This document shows positions 33,154 through 42,037 of a DNA stretch of 64,000 nt, piece by piece. How positions within the stretch are numbered: the stretch's first letter is position 1; each line of letters starts with the position of its first letter. The notes under the pieces are model-generated. The model was not told where the DNA came from, did no database searches, and was given only the letters and a program-made list of their open reading frames with translations. A program made the translations under genes and the position numbers. Source of the stretch: Sphingobacteriia bacterium 28-36-52 (GTDB lineage Bacteria; Bacteroidota; Bacteroidia; Chitinophagales; Chitinophagaceae); the NCBI GenBank assembly GCA_002281575.1, contig NCGN01000002.1, forward strand, positions 62,001 through 126,000, written 5' to 3'.

Positions 33154-35529
33154 TCCTATACCCAGTTGTAATGCAAAGTTGGGCACTTTAATTCCATTAG
33201 GTCGGGTATCGTTCCAAGTAAAATCTTTAATACTCATCCATCCATTATTCGCTGATCTTAACGGGTCTTTTAGCTTATAAGCAAAATCGAGTCGAATCAA
33301 AAAATAGGACATGTCAAATCTTAGGCCAGTTCCAATCCCAATTGCCATATCCCTTGTAAAACTATTTAAAGAAAAACGAGTATCCGAGTCGGTAGAAGCC
33401 GCTCTTTTTATGTTCCATACGTTGCCAATATCGGCATACAAAGCAGAACCTATTTTGAAACTTCCAATTGTTGCCAATTGAAAACGATATTCCATATTGA
33501 ACTCCAATTGCATATCTCCAAAACGATCACGAAATGCATTGGATGCCGTGTCTGATTCACTTTGATTAGAACTACCTAGGCCTAATTGTCTCAATCTCCA
33601 TGCACGCATACTATTGGGTCCGCCTGCAGAAAATTGTTTATAGAAAGGTAGGGTAGGGCCAATAATAGTATCGCCCCCGTAATTGTAACCTATTCCTGCA
33701 AATGCTCTATAAGCCAATTCCGATTTAGCAAACTTCACAGATTGTTTATACTCTGTTTCTACTTTGATGTATCTGTAAATACTTCCTTGTAAACCAGGAA
33801 TAAAACCAAAAAGTCCACCCGCTTCTTCTACTGCTAAACGATAAAATTTGTTCTTATTGGGATTCTTAATTCCATTGGTAGTTCTTACAAATGAAAGGCT
33901 TTGGCTTACAATACTTCCTTCATTAAAAGATGCTTTCAGAAATGGGTTCTTGATAATTAACTGATCTAGGGAATCTAGCTTGTCTATAGAATACAACTCT
34001 ATGTTAATGGGCTTATATAAAAATGAGTTGTTGCCTTTTTTCCATTCATATCCAAAACTGGTGGTTAAATTTCTAACTCTATAAAAATTTCTTCGGTCTA
34101 CATATCCTCCATTTACCGACCATAATGTTCTTCTGTTATCAATTTGGTCTAATCCTTTCCATCTTTTGAATGGTTGAATTATGCCTGGAAATATATAAGT
34201 ATGCCCAACGTTTATTAAAAATGTTTGAAGTAATTGATCGGGTTGATTGCTGCTACTTAATATGTTTAATTCCACACCCGTTCTAAAAGTAGCAATAGAT
34301 TGAATGGCATTTTTCCAAACATTTCTATTGTTGTAAGATAAATTGGTGGTAATACCCAATAAGTTGGTAACCCCAATATCTGCTATGTTTCTGCTGGCTT
34401 CTAGGTCAACGGTAAAGCTTTGTTTAACTGCAGGAGTCATGAAAAAATACATATCCAATGTATCCCTATTTCTAATTTCTGGCCTGATATCAATATTTTG
34501 CCAAGCCGATAATTGTCCTAACGCATTTGCTGTTTTAAAATATTTTTCTTCATTATAAATATCTCCTCTTTTAAAATAAGTGTCTTCTTTTAATGGCCTA
34601 AAATTGAATAGCCCTTTTTTATACCGCATAAAAGTTGATTCACTTTTCTTCTCAAAAAAGGTTTTATCGGTCATTAAACTATCGGGAACATCCGTGATTT
34701 TTGTTTCAGGATAATAATACAAATTGCCAATATGGTATTTAAATAACCTAGAACTGTCTTCTACCTCTCTTTGCCTTATAGCAATATCCCAATTGGGATT
34801 TTCTTTTTTGGCTTTTGCAACTTCCGATAATAATTTGGCTTGCTCAAAAGGGTCAATTGTTAAAGCAAATAGCTTGGTATTGTTAGAGTCCACATAAGCA
34901 TACACGTCTTCTCTGGTAATTTTAAAATAACCGTTTTTTCTATAAAGGCCTACCATTCTATCTAACTCGTTGCTGATGACTTGCTTTGAATAAGGTTTAC
35001 TCTTTTTTAAATAGCTTTTGCCAGATTCAGCAACCGCCAATTGCTGAAGGATTGAATCGTTCATTTCATAGGAAACTTCATCAATAGTAATATTCTTTCC
35101 TGCGTCAATATCCATAAAAATACTGGTCCTTATTTGATCTTTCACTGTGTCGATGGTAAACCGATTGGTTAATATGGAATAATAATAACCTTGTGCGTTT
35201 AAATAAGAATTCATGAAGAGGGCAGACCTAGTAATATTAGTGCTATCGAAAACTGCTGGGTTCTTTATTTTATAAAAAAGGCCAAATTGTTGTTGTTTAG
35301 GAACTTTCAAACTATCGTCCCAATAATTTTGCAAATCTGATAATAACCGTTTTTTCTCATCTTTGGTAAAATTACCATGAAGGCTAATTTGGTTGTTGTA
35401 AACAAATGGAGTGTTTTTGGGATAGTTTCTTACCCAGGTTCTCTTTTGTTCAGAGCAAGCAGACAGCATTATTAAGGCTGTAAGCATGCTGAAAAAACCA
35501 ATAAAACTCCTTTTTACCGTAAAATGCAT
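33142..35529 (-). CDS. tamL: TamL-type BamA-family outer-membrane assembly lipoprotein
   Basis: A 795-residue protein starting at the ATG at 35529 with a lipobox (MHFTVKRSFIGFFSMLTALIMLSAC). After it lie POTRA-type repeats (about 60-430). The C-terminal Omp85 barrel includes GIGTGLRFDMSYFLIRLDFAYKLKDPL and the L6-type FSAGGPNSMRAWRLRQLG, the conserved RGF/VRG-like element in this subfamily. The terminal residues (FALQLGIGLPF) end in Phe, as expected for a barrel. TamL is the Bacteroidota lipoprotein counterpart of TamA and works with TamB in moving proteins or lipids to the outer membrane; tamB is not in the window. A -7 box (TATATTTG) lies inside the divergent methyltransferase gene. Confidence 0.9.
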   Translation of the reverse strand: MHFTVKRSFIGFFSMLTALIMLSACSEQKRTWVRNYPKNTPFVYNNQISLHGNFTKDEKKRLLSDLQNYWDDSLKVPKQQQFGLFYKIKNPAVFDSTNITRSALFMNSYLNAQGYYYSILTNRFTIDTVKDQIRTSIFMDIDAGKNITIDEVSYEMNDSILQQLAVAESGKSYLKKSKPYSKQVISNELDRMVGLYRKNGYFKITREDVYAYVDSNNTKLFALTIDPFEQAKLLSEVAKAKKENPNWDIAIRQREVEDSSRLFKYHIGNLYYYPETKITDVPDSLMTDKTFFEKKSESTFMRYKKGLFNFRPLKEDTYFKRGDIYNEEKYFKTANALGQLSAWQNIDIRPEIRNRDTLDMYFFMTPAVKQSFTVDLEASRNIADIGVTNLLGITTNLSYNNRNVWKNAIQSIATFRTGVELNILSSSNQPDQLLQTFLINVGHTYIFPGIIQPFKRWKGLDQIDNRRTLWSVNGGYVDRRNFYRVRNLTTSFGYEWKKGNNSFLYKPINIELYSIDKLDSLDQLIIKNPFLKASFNEGSIVSQSLSFVRTTNGIKNPNKNKFYRLAVEEAGGLFGFIPGLQGSIYRYIKVETEYKQSVKFAKSELAYRAFAGIGYNYGGDTIIGPTLPFYKQFSAGGPNSMRAWRLRQLGLGSSNQSESDTASNAFRDRFGDMQLEFNMEYRFQLATIGSFKIGSALYADIGNVWNIKRAASTDSDTRFSLNSFTRDMAIGIGTGLRFDMSYFLIRLDFAYKLKDPLRSANNGWMSIKDFTWNDTRPNGIKVPNFALQLGIGLPF

Positions 35530-35534
35530 ACACA

Positions 35535-36260
35535 ATGTTAAGCAAGATTGAGGCCAAATATATTCAAAGTTTATACCACAAAAAACAAAGGGATGCGTTA
35601 AGCCTGTTTATTGTAGAGGGAGTAAAGGGGGTAGATGAACTCTTAAACAGTTCCTTTGCCATACAAAATATTTTTGCAATGAATGATTGGGCGCATCCAT
35701 TGATGGACAAAGCGCCACTAATAAGGGTTTCAGAAGAAGAGCTACAAAAAATAAGTGGGTTACAAACAGCCAATAAAGTGTTGGCTGTAGCAGAACAGCA
35801 AAATTTCACTGCCCAAAAGCCTCAAAAGGGTTCCATTACATTGGCACTTGACGGTATACAAGACCCTGGAAATATGGGAACCCTTATAAGAATTGCTGAC
35901 TGGTTTGGTATAAATACCATTTTAGCTTCTGAAGATTCAGTGGAAATGTATAATCCTAAAGTAATTCAAAGTACTATGGGTAGTTTTATTAGAGTAAAAG
36001 TGGGGTATGGCAATTTAACCCACCTTTTATCGGACCTAGCTATTCCTGTTTTTGGGGCTTTATTAGAAGGGGCATCCGTATATAATCAATCTTCTATTGC
36101 GGAAGGGGTTTTACTTATAGGGAATGAGTCTAAAGGCATTCATGCTGAATTGCTGCCCTATATTTCTGCACCTATTCATATACCTAGAATTGGCGGAGCA
36201 GAATCGCTGAATGCTGCAGTTGCTGCTGGTATTCTACTTTCTCATCTGATTAAAAAGTAA
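35535..36260 (+). CDS. SpoU/TrmH-family RNA 2'-O-methyltransferase
   Basis: A 241-residue protein of the SPOUT class. It has an N-terminal substrate-binding segment (LSKIEAKYIQSLYHKKQRDALSLFIVEGVK). Motif 1 is ALDGIQDPGNMGTLIRIADWFG, motif 2 is GVLLIGNESKGIHAEL and motif 3 is IPRIGGAESLNAAVAAGILLSHL. It likely methylates a ribose 2'-OH of rRNA or tRNA; the target is not readable. The ATG is only five bases from the divergent tamL ATG. It is convergent with the permease, 5 bp between stops. Confidence 0.9.
   Translation: MLSKIEAKYIQSLYHKKQRDALSLFIVEGVKGVDELLNSSFAIQNIFAMNDWAHPLMDKAPLIRVSEEELQKISGLQTANKVLAVAEQQNFTAQKPQKGSITLALDGIQDPGNMGTLIRIADWFGINTILASEDSVEMYNPKVIQSTMGSFIRVKVGYGNLTHLLSDLAIPVFGALLEGASVYNQSSIAEGVLLIGNESKGIHAELLPYISAPIHIPRIGGAESLNAAVAAGILLSHLIKK
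35555..35562 (-). promoter_or_regulatory. Candidate -7 box of tamL inside the methyltransferase gene
   Basis: CAAATATA on the plus strand is TATATTTG on the minus strand, an exact TAnnTTTG. It lies 25 nt upstream of the tamL ATG, within codons 7-10 of the divergent gene. A TTG lies 16 bp upstream of it, at the short end of the usual spacing. Confidence 0.5.
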
Positions 36261-36265
36261 TGCAG

Positions 36266-37498
36266 TTATCTGAATTGAATTGCTTTGATGGGATTCACTT
36301 TCTTAACCAATAAGGCAGGTATTAACATGACCACAAACGACACCACAAATGTTGTTACGCAAACAGTAATAATTTGCCACCAAATTATTTGAACTGGTGC
36401 AGTTTTAACGTAATAAGAACTTTCGTCTAAGCTAATAAATCCGGTATATTGTTGTATTAGCACTAAGCCCATTCCAATGATAAATCCCCCAATAATTCCT
36501 CTTAATGCAATCACCGCTGCATAATAAAGAAAAATTTGAATGATGCTCCTGTCTTTTGCTCCCAATGCTTTAAAAACTCCAATCATTCTTGTTCTTTCTA
36601 ATATTAAAATGAGCAAACAGGAAATCATATTAATAATGGCTACTACTGCCATAATAATGAAAATCACATTTCGGTTCATGTTTTGAATTTCTAACCAATC
36701 AAAAATATTGGGGTAAATGGATGCCACCGTTCTGCTCATCCATTCGGTGGGTAGGTTACTCATCAGTTGTTGACTAACCGTGTCTTTATTGTATGCTGGG
36801 TCAATAAAAATTTCATATCCACCAATTTGTTCTTCCGTCCAGTTATTAATTCTTGCAATCAATTTTAAATCGGCTAGTAAAAAAACTTTATCGTATTCTT
36901 CAATACCCGTTTTATAAAAACCTGCAACAGTTAATTTTCTATAGCTGGTATTTGTTTCATTGGTTCCAACAAAATATACAGTAACTGTATCATGTAACGC
37001 AATATTTAATAAACTGGCAATTTGTTCAGACACCATTATTTCCTTACTGTAACTGCTATCCAAAAACTGAATCCATTTGCCGCGGGTTATAAATGGTTTG
37101 ATTCTGCTACTATCATAGTTGGCTTCAATCCCCTTTAATAATACACCCTCAATATTTTTGTGGAATTCTAAAACAGCCGACTTGGTTGCAAATGCCTGAA
37201 TCTTTGATACTTCTTTTTGAGATGCAATCAATTTTTCTACGTTCGTGTCTCTGTTAATAGGTACTTCCTCTGCCATCATCGATTTATCTGGCTCAAAATG
37301 TTGTACCCTTATATGCCCCCAAAAACTATATACCTTATCTGCAACGGTTTGTTGAAATCCATTAACAAAGCAGAGGGTAATAATCATTGCCGCTATGCCA
37401 ACAGTTGTTGCCCCAACTGAAAGCCGAATAATAAATCTTGAAAATGACTGCTGTTTGCTGAATGCGAGTCTTTGGGCTATGAAAAAAGAAAAATTCAA
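36266..37498 (-). CDS. LolC/LolE-like ABC transporter permease
   Basis: A 410-residue permease of the FtsX-like/MacB family. TM1 is near residues 20-45, a large periplasmic domain follows, and three TM helices lie near 270-300, 318-345 and 375-405. The N-terminal FFIAQRLAFSKQQSFSRFIIRLSVGATTVGIAAMIITLCFVNGFQQ and the C-terminal ALGAKDRSIIQIFLYYAAVIALRGIIGG are typical of the lipoprotein-release permeases (LolC/E). The start is TTG at 37498 (LNFSFFIAQR, read as M): an in-frame TGA lies eight codons upstream and there is no ATG. A -7 box (TAGCTTTG) lies 22 bp before it. No LolD-like ATPase is adjacent. Confidence 0.85.
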   Translation of the reverse strand: MNFSFFIAQRLAFSKQQSFSRFIIRLSVGATTVGIAAMIITLCFVNGFQQTVADKVYSFWGHIRVQHFEPDKSMMAEEVPINRDTNVEKLIASQKEVSKIQAFATKSAVLEFHKNIEGVLLKGIEANYDSSRIKPFITRGKWIQFLDSSYSKEIMVSEQIASLLNIALHDTVTVYFVGTNETNTSYRKLTVAGFYKTGIEEYDKVFLLADLKLIARINNWTEEQIGGYEIFIDPAYNKDTVSQQLMSNLPTEWMSRTVASIYPNIFDWLEIQNMNRNVIFIIMAVVAIINMISCLLILILERTRMIGVFKALGAKDRSIIQIFLYYAAVIALRGIIGGFIIGMGLVLIQQYTGFISLDESSYYVKTAPVQIIWWQIITVCVTTFVVSFVVMLIPALLVKKVNPIKAIQFR

Positions 37499-37520
37499 AC
37501 GGTACGGTTTTTGACTATAT

Positions 37521-37528
37521 CAAAGCTA
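37521..37528 (-). promoter_or_regulatory. Candidate -7 box of the permease
   Basis: CAAAGCTA on the plus strand is TAGCTTTG on the minus strand, an exact TAnnTTTG, in the 65-bp divergent gap. It predicts an 15-18 nt leader before the TTG at 37498. No TTG -33 element is visible. Confidence 0.5.
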
Positions 37529-37563
37529 CTAATAATACAATAGTTTCAGTAAGTTTATCCTTT

Positions 37564-38841
37564 ATGAAATACATCCTGCTGCTTTGCTGCTTTTTTTGCT
37601 CATTTAATGGATTTGGTCAACTAAAACCAGATCATGTTTTTATGCCTTCCATAAGAACAGTTAAACTATTTCCGCAAAACAATCAATTGGCATTACCCAT
37701 TATTGGATTGAATTCTACAGATCAACTTGAATTGCATTTTGATGATTTGGGTGCATATCCTAAAAATTACTTTTATACTTTTCAATTGTGCAATGCCGAT
37801 TGGTCCGAAGCACAATGGAGCCCGTTTGATTATATAAGGGGGTTTCAACAAAATAGAATTAGTCAATACCGAATCTCTTCTATTGCACAAGTTCAATATG
37901 TTCATTATCAAACTATGTTGCCCAATCGTTCTGCGGTACCAACTAGGAGTGGGAACTATATACTCAAGGTTTTTCAAGATGCCGATACATCCAAGCTTTT
38001 ATTTACCAAGCGATTTTATGTAGTGGATAATAAAGTTGGTATTGCTGCTCAAATACAGCAACCATATAATTCACAATTGATTCAAACACACCAAAAAATT
38101 CAGCTGGGTGTAAATACTTTGCCATTGAATTCCATTAATCCGCAACAGATACAAACTGTTATATTACAGAATGGGAGATGGGATAATGCAGCACAAAAAC
38201 TGCAGCCTAGCTTTATTAGAGGAAATATGTTGGAATACAATTCGGAGCAGGATTGTTTGTTTCCAGCTGGTAAAGAGTACAGATGGGTAGATTTGAGGAG
38301 TCTACGATTTGAGAGTGATCGAGTAGATAAAATACTAAGGATAAATATTCCCGTACTGGTTAATGTAAAGCCGGATGCCATTCGATCTGGATTGCGTTAT
38401 TTGTGGTATAGAGATTTAAATGGTTTCAGTGAAATTGCTACAACTGAATCGGTTAATCCATGGTGGCAATCAGATTATGCAGAAGTAGAGTTTACATTGG
38501 CCCCTGAAAAGGGGCAACCATTGATGGGTAAACAAGTTTATTTAATGGGAGAATTAACGGGAAATCAAATAAGCGATTCATCTTTAATGGAATTTGATGA
38601 ACGCAATGGGGTTTATTACAAGCGTTTAACCCTTAAGCAGGGATACTATAGTTATACTTATGTTACAAAAGATAAAAACAACGAGTTGCTGCCAGCAGAT
38701 CCTGCTTTAACGGAAGGCAATTATTGGGAAACCGAGAACAACTATACTATTTTGGTCTATTATAGACCATTTGGTGGAAGGCACGATGAATTGGTAGGAC
38801 TGAGGCAAATCAGTAGTATACTGCCTAATTCGAGACTTTAA
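37564..38841 (+). CDS. Type IX secretion system plug protein (formerly DUF5103)
   Basis: A 425-residue exported protein (signal MKYILLLCCFFCSFNGFGQ). It begins LKPDHVFMPSIRTVKLFPQNNQLALPIIGLNSTDQLELHFDDL, and continues with YFYTFQLCNADWSEAQWSPFDYIRGFQQNRI and SGNYILKVFQDADTSKLLFTKRFYVVDN. This order is that of the T9SS plug protein, which in Flavobacterium johnsoniae blocks the periplasmic side of the SprA translocon. It implies that the organism has a T9SS. No other T9SS gene is in the window. It is divergent from the permease and is followed 68 bp later by a cold-shock gene. Confidence 0.85.
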   Translation: MKYILLLCCFFCSFNGFGQLKPDHVFMPSIRTVKLFPQNNQLALPIIGLNSTDQLELHFDDLGAYPKNYFYTFQLCNADWSEAQWSPFDYIRGFQQNRISQYRISSIAQVQYVHYQTMLPNRSAVPTRSGNYILKVFQDADTSKLLFTKRFYVVDNKVGIAAQIQQPYNSQLIQTHQKIQLGVNTLPLNSINPQQIQTVILQNGRWDNAAQKLQPSFIRGNMLEYNSEQDCLFPAGKEYRWVDLRSLRFESDRVDKILRINIPVLVNVKPDAIRSGLRYLWYRDLNGFSEIATTESVNPWWQSDYAEVEFTLAPEKGQPLMGKQVYLMGELTGNQISDSSLMEFDERNGVYYKRLTLKQGYYSYTYVTKDKNNELLPADPALTEGNYWETENNYTILVYYRPFGGRHDELVGLRQISSILPNSRL

Positions 38842-38874
38842 CAATTAACTTTAGGGAGGGGAGCATATTAACTG

Positions 38875-38882
38875 TATCTTTG
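38875..38882 (+). promoter_or_regulatory. Promoter -7 box of the cold-shock gene
   Basis: TATCTTTG is an exact TAnnTTTG followed by CACCC. It predicts a leader of about 21-23 nt to the ATG at 38910. Confidence 0.6.
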
Positions 38883-38909
38883 CACCCTTATTAATATACA
38901 ATTTTTACA

Positions 38910-39113
38910 ATGGACACACAAATTCAAGGAACTGTAAAGTTCTTTAACGAAGAAAAAGGTTTTGGTTTTATTAAGCATGATGATTCCAACAAAGAAACTT
39001 TTGTACATGCGAACGGTCTTATTGACCAAATTGAAGCTAACGATAAAGTTATCTTTGACGTACAAGAAGGAAGAAAAGGTTTGAATGCAGTAAATGTAAA
39101 ACGTTTAAGCTAG
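38910..39113 (+). CDS. Cold-shock domain protein
   Basis: A 67-residue CspA-family protein (GTVKFFNEEKGFGFIKHDD). RNP1 is KGFGFI; RNP2 is TFVHANGL, where the usual VFVHFS is changed. The fold is a single OB domain that binds single-stranded RNA and DNA. The ORF fills the space between its own promoter and a strong terminator (39135-39174), so it is a monocistronic unit, as usual for cold-shock genes. Confidence 0.93.
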   Translation: MDTQIQGTVKFFNEEKGFGFIKHDDSNKETFVHANGLIDQIEANDKVIFDVQEGRKGLNAVNVKRLS

Positions 39114-39134
39114 TCTTAAATTACATACCTTACT

Positions 39135-39174
39135 TAAGGCCATCAGCTACTAGTTGATGGCCTTATTTTTTATT
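39135..39174 (+). terminator. Intrinsic terminator of the cold-shock gene
   Basis: TAAGGCCATCA (39135-39145) pairs perfectly with TGATGGCCTTA (39155-39165) over 11 bp with a 9-nt loop, and the tail TTTTTTATT follows. The stop codon is about 20 bp upstream. Confidence 0.92.
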
Positions 39175-39187
39175 TGAAGTATATTTG
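39154..39187 (+). promoter_or_regulatory. Candidate promoter of punA
   Basis: TTG at 39154-39156 lies at the right arm of the cold-shock terminator. TATATTTG (39180-39187), an exact TAnnTTTG, follows after 23 bp. Transcription would begin at about 39192, giving a leader of about 12 nt to the ATG at 39205. Confidence 0.55.
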
Positions 39188-39204
39188 TCCTCTAATTTTT
39201 GAAT

Positions 39205-40026
39205 ATGTCCAATTTAATGAGCCAGTTGGCAGAAACGACTGCATTTATACAAAGTAAAGTAGATTCAAAAGCCGTAATAGGCATCATTTTAGGCAGTGGG
39301 TTAGGTAATTTATCAAGTGAAATAAAAGTTGAAATAAGTATCCCTTATAGTGAAATTCCTCATTTCCCTGTTAGTACAGTAGAAGGCCATGGCGGAAGCT
39401 TAATTCTAGGAGAATTAAGTGGTACGAAGGTTTGGGTAATGAGTGGCCGTTTCCATTTTTATGAAGGCTATACCCCACAGCAAGTAACTTATCCCGTTAG
39501 GGCCATGCATTTATTGGGAGTAAAAACTTTGCTATTATCTAATGCAGCCGGAGGTGTTAATCCTGCATTTAATGTGGGAGATTTAATGGTCATTACCGAT
39601 CATATCAGTTTATTTGTCTTGAATCCATTATTAGGTAAAAATGAAGATGCGTTGGGTACCAGATTTCCAGATATGAGTGAGCCATACAGCAAAGAATTGG
39701 TGGCAAAAGCAATGTTGATTGCAAAAAATAATGGTATAGAACTTAAGCAAGGCGTTTATACGGGTGTCACAGGCCCTACATTTGAAACAAGGGCAGAATA
39801 TAAGATGATTCATGCATTGGGAGGTGATGCCGTAGGAATGAGTACCGTGCAAGAAAATATTGTTGCAGTTCATTGTGGTATGAAAGTATTTGCTACCAGC
39901 GTAATTACCGACTTAGGTATTAGAGAGGAAGAGAATGTTATTACCCATGAAGAAGTGCTACAAGCTGCAAAAGATGCGGAACCAAAACTTACTTTGCTAT
40001 TTAAAGAGTTGATAAAGGGATTGTAA
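39205..40026 (+). CDS. punA: Purine-nucleoside phosphorylase
   Basis: A 273-residue enzyme of the trimeric (PNP/MTAP) class that splits purine nucleosides with phosphate. Family motifs are VIGIILGSGLGNLSSEI, STVEGHGGSLILG, MSGRFHFYEGYTPQQVTYPVRAMHLLG, LLLSNAAGGVNP and GVTGPTFETRAEYKM. The start is the ATG at 39205; two upstream codons at 39199 are open but not needed. It is followed 10 bp later by the large porin, which it may share a transcript with. Confidence 0.93.
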   Translation: MSNLMSQLAETTAFIQSKVDSKAVIGIILGSGLGNLSSEIKVEISIPYSEIPHFPVSTVEGHGGSLILGELSGTKVWVMSGRFHFYEGYTPQQVTYPVRAMHLLGVKTLLLSNAAGGVNPAFNVGDLMVITDHISLFVLNPLLGKNEDALGTRFPDMSEPYSKELVAKAMLIAKNNGIELKQGVYTGVTGPTFETRAEYKMIHALGGDAVGMSTVQENIVAVHCGMKVFATSVITDLGIREEENVITHEEVLQAAKDAEPKLTLLFKELIKGL

Positions 40027-40036
40027 AAAAAACTGG

Positions 40037-42037
40037 ATGCATCCTTCAAAAAATAAACTTTATTTCATTGTTGCGCTGCTAATATGCATTGGGGCTAGTA
40101 ATAGTTTAGCTCAATCGTTTAGGCCAGGTCAAATGAGTTCTTTTTCTGGTTCTAACAATATGCAACAGTCTAAATCTGGAAAGAATGATTCTTTACAGAA
40201 AAGGGATCAGTTTGCAGATTCTATAACCATCTTTTATCGTTTTTTTGATTCAACTAGAAACAGGGTGTTGGATTCTTCAATCAATGATTTTACAGCTCGG
40301 TTTCCCATGCCTTTTCAAAATTATCATTTAGGAAATTTTGGTACGGCCGCTCAATCTATGCGATTTCATCCTTTAATGAAAGCTGGATTTGATGCAGGAT
40401 TTCATCAGTATGATATGTACAAGTTTACCTTAGAAAACACAAGGTTTTACCAAACAACCAGGCCATATACCGAATTAGGCTATTTGTTGGGAGCTAAAGC
40501 GGAACAGCTGATAGACTTAAAGCATACCCAGAATAGAAAAAGCAATTTCAATTTTAGTTTTGAATATCGATTCAGTAATTCACCAGGTAGTTTGAAGAAT
40601 CAGAATGCCAGTCATAATAATTTTAGGTTTACCACACACTATCAAACCAATAACAAACAATACGAAGTATTCTTTGTGTACCTAGCCAATAAAGCTTCCG
40701 TTTCTGAAAATGGGGGGTTGGTTGATGTTAAAAAATTAGACAGTCTTGCTTTAAACGATCCTTTTGAATTAGAAACAAGAATGGGAAGGTCTGGAGCCGC
40801 TATTCGAAATCCATTTAATACCAATGTGAGTACGGGCAATTTGCAAAAAGACAATATGCTCTTAATAAAACACCATTTTGATATTGGTAAAAAGGATTCT
40901 GTTGTAACCGATTCTATTACATATAAAATATTCTATCCAAGGTTTCGAATTGAGCATATTTTTAAATTACAACAACAGCTGGCTCATTTTTTTGATAATA
41001 ATGTAGATTCAATACGCTACAAAAATTATTTTAATTATACCACCCGAAATGCACAGGCATTTCAGTTTAAAGACAGTTGGAATATACTTACCAATGAATT
41101 CAGCTTAATTACATTCCCTGATAAGAATAACCAAAGCCAATTTTTAAAAGCTGGTATAGGGCTACAAAATATAAAAGGAACCCTTGATACATTTAATACC
41201 GTTTCTCTTAATAATATTTTTGTTACTGGCGAGTACCGTAATAGAACCAAGAATCAAGTTTGGGATTTAGAAGCAAAAGGAGAATTTTATTTGAATGGGT
41301 TTAACTCAGGAGACTACAGTGCTTATATTAGTATGAAAAGATTACTTGGAAAAAAGATTGGGTTTTTAAATGTAGGGTTTCATAATGTAAATAGATCTCC
41401 CTCTTATCTCTTTAATAGCTTAAGTACATTCCCAATTGCCAATAGAGTTGGTTACAATAAAGAAAATATCATCAGGGTATTTGGTGTATATGAAAATCCT
41501 GCTAAGAATTTAACTGTTACAGGGGAATACAATGTGGTAAGTAATTACCTATACTTCGATAGTTTCTTTACTGCAAAACAAGAAGCTACTTTGTTTAATG
41601 TGGTTCAGTTGGGTGTTTCTAAAAAAATTAAATTGGCCAAGCATTTTAATTGGTATGCCGAACTGAATATTCAACAAGTTATTGGAGGCGCCCCAGTAAA
41701 TATTCCTTCCATCATCACTAGAAACAGATTTGCATTTGAAGGCAACTTTTACACCAATTTATTTTTATCTACTGGGGTTGAACTGCGTTACAATACTGCT
41801 TATAAAGCAGATAGTTACAGTCCGTTACTGGGACAATTCTTTTTTCAAAACAATACCACTATTTCTAATAGGCCAGATATGCATGCATTCTTGCATTTTA
41901 GAATTAAAAGTTTTAAAGGCTTTATTCGCTTCGAAAATATCAATACCCTCTTTTCAAAAATGAATATGCAGGCTATTAATTATCCTGGACAAGGTCTTTG
42001 GAATAGAATTGGGATCTGGTGGAATTTTGTTAATTAG
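40037..42037 (+). CDS. Putative porin (Porin_10 type)
   Basis: A 666-residue exported protein (signal MHPSKNKLYFIVALLICIGASNSLAQ). It then has Ser/Asn-rich sequence, TIFYRFFDSTRNRVLDSSINDFTARFP and NYHLGNFGTAAQSMRF. A large beta-barrel follows (NFSFEYRFSNSPG, SAYISMKRLLGKKIGF, LNVGFHNVNRSPSY) and it ends in WNRIGIWWNFVN. This pattern is that of the Bacteroidota putative porin family, Porin_10. It starts 10 bp after punA, an arrangement I recall in related genomes. The substrate is unknown. The stop overlaps the convergent ispH stop by 8 bp. Confidence 0.85.
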   Translation: MHPSKNKLYFIVALLICIGASNSLAQSFRPGQMSSFSGSNNMQQSKSGKNDSLQKRDQFADSITIFYRFFDSTRNRVLDSSINDFTARFPMPFQNYHLGNFGTAAQSMRFHPLMKAGFDAGFHQYDMYKFTLENTRFYQTTRPYTELGYLLGAKAEQLIDLKHTQNRKSNFNFSFEYRFSNSPGSLKNQNASHNNFRFTTHYQTNNKQYEVFFVYLANKASVSENGGLVDVKKLDSLALNDPFELETRMGRSGAAIRNPFNTNVSTGNLQKDNMLLIKHHFDIGKKDSVVTDSITYKIFYPRFRIEHIFKLQQQLAHFFDNNVDSIRYKNYFNYTTRNAQAFQFKDSWNILTNEFSLITFPDKNNQSQFLKAGIGLQNIKGTLDTFNTVSLNNIFVTGEYRNRTKNQVWDLEAKGEFYLNGFNSGDYSAYISMKRLLGKKIGFLNVGFHNVNRSPSYLFNSLSTFPIANRVGYNKENIIRVFGVYENPAKNLTVTGEYNVVSNYLYFDSFFTAKQEATLFNVVQLGVSKKIKLAKHFNWYAELNIQQVIGGAPVNIPSIITRNRFAFEGNFYTNLFLSTGVELRYNTAYKADSYSPLLGQFFFQNNTTISNRPDMHAFLHFRIKSFKGFIRFENINTLFSKMNMQAINYPGQGLWNRIGIWWNFVN

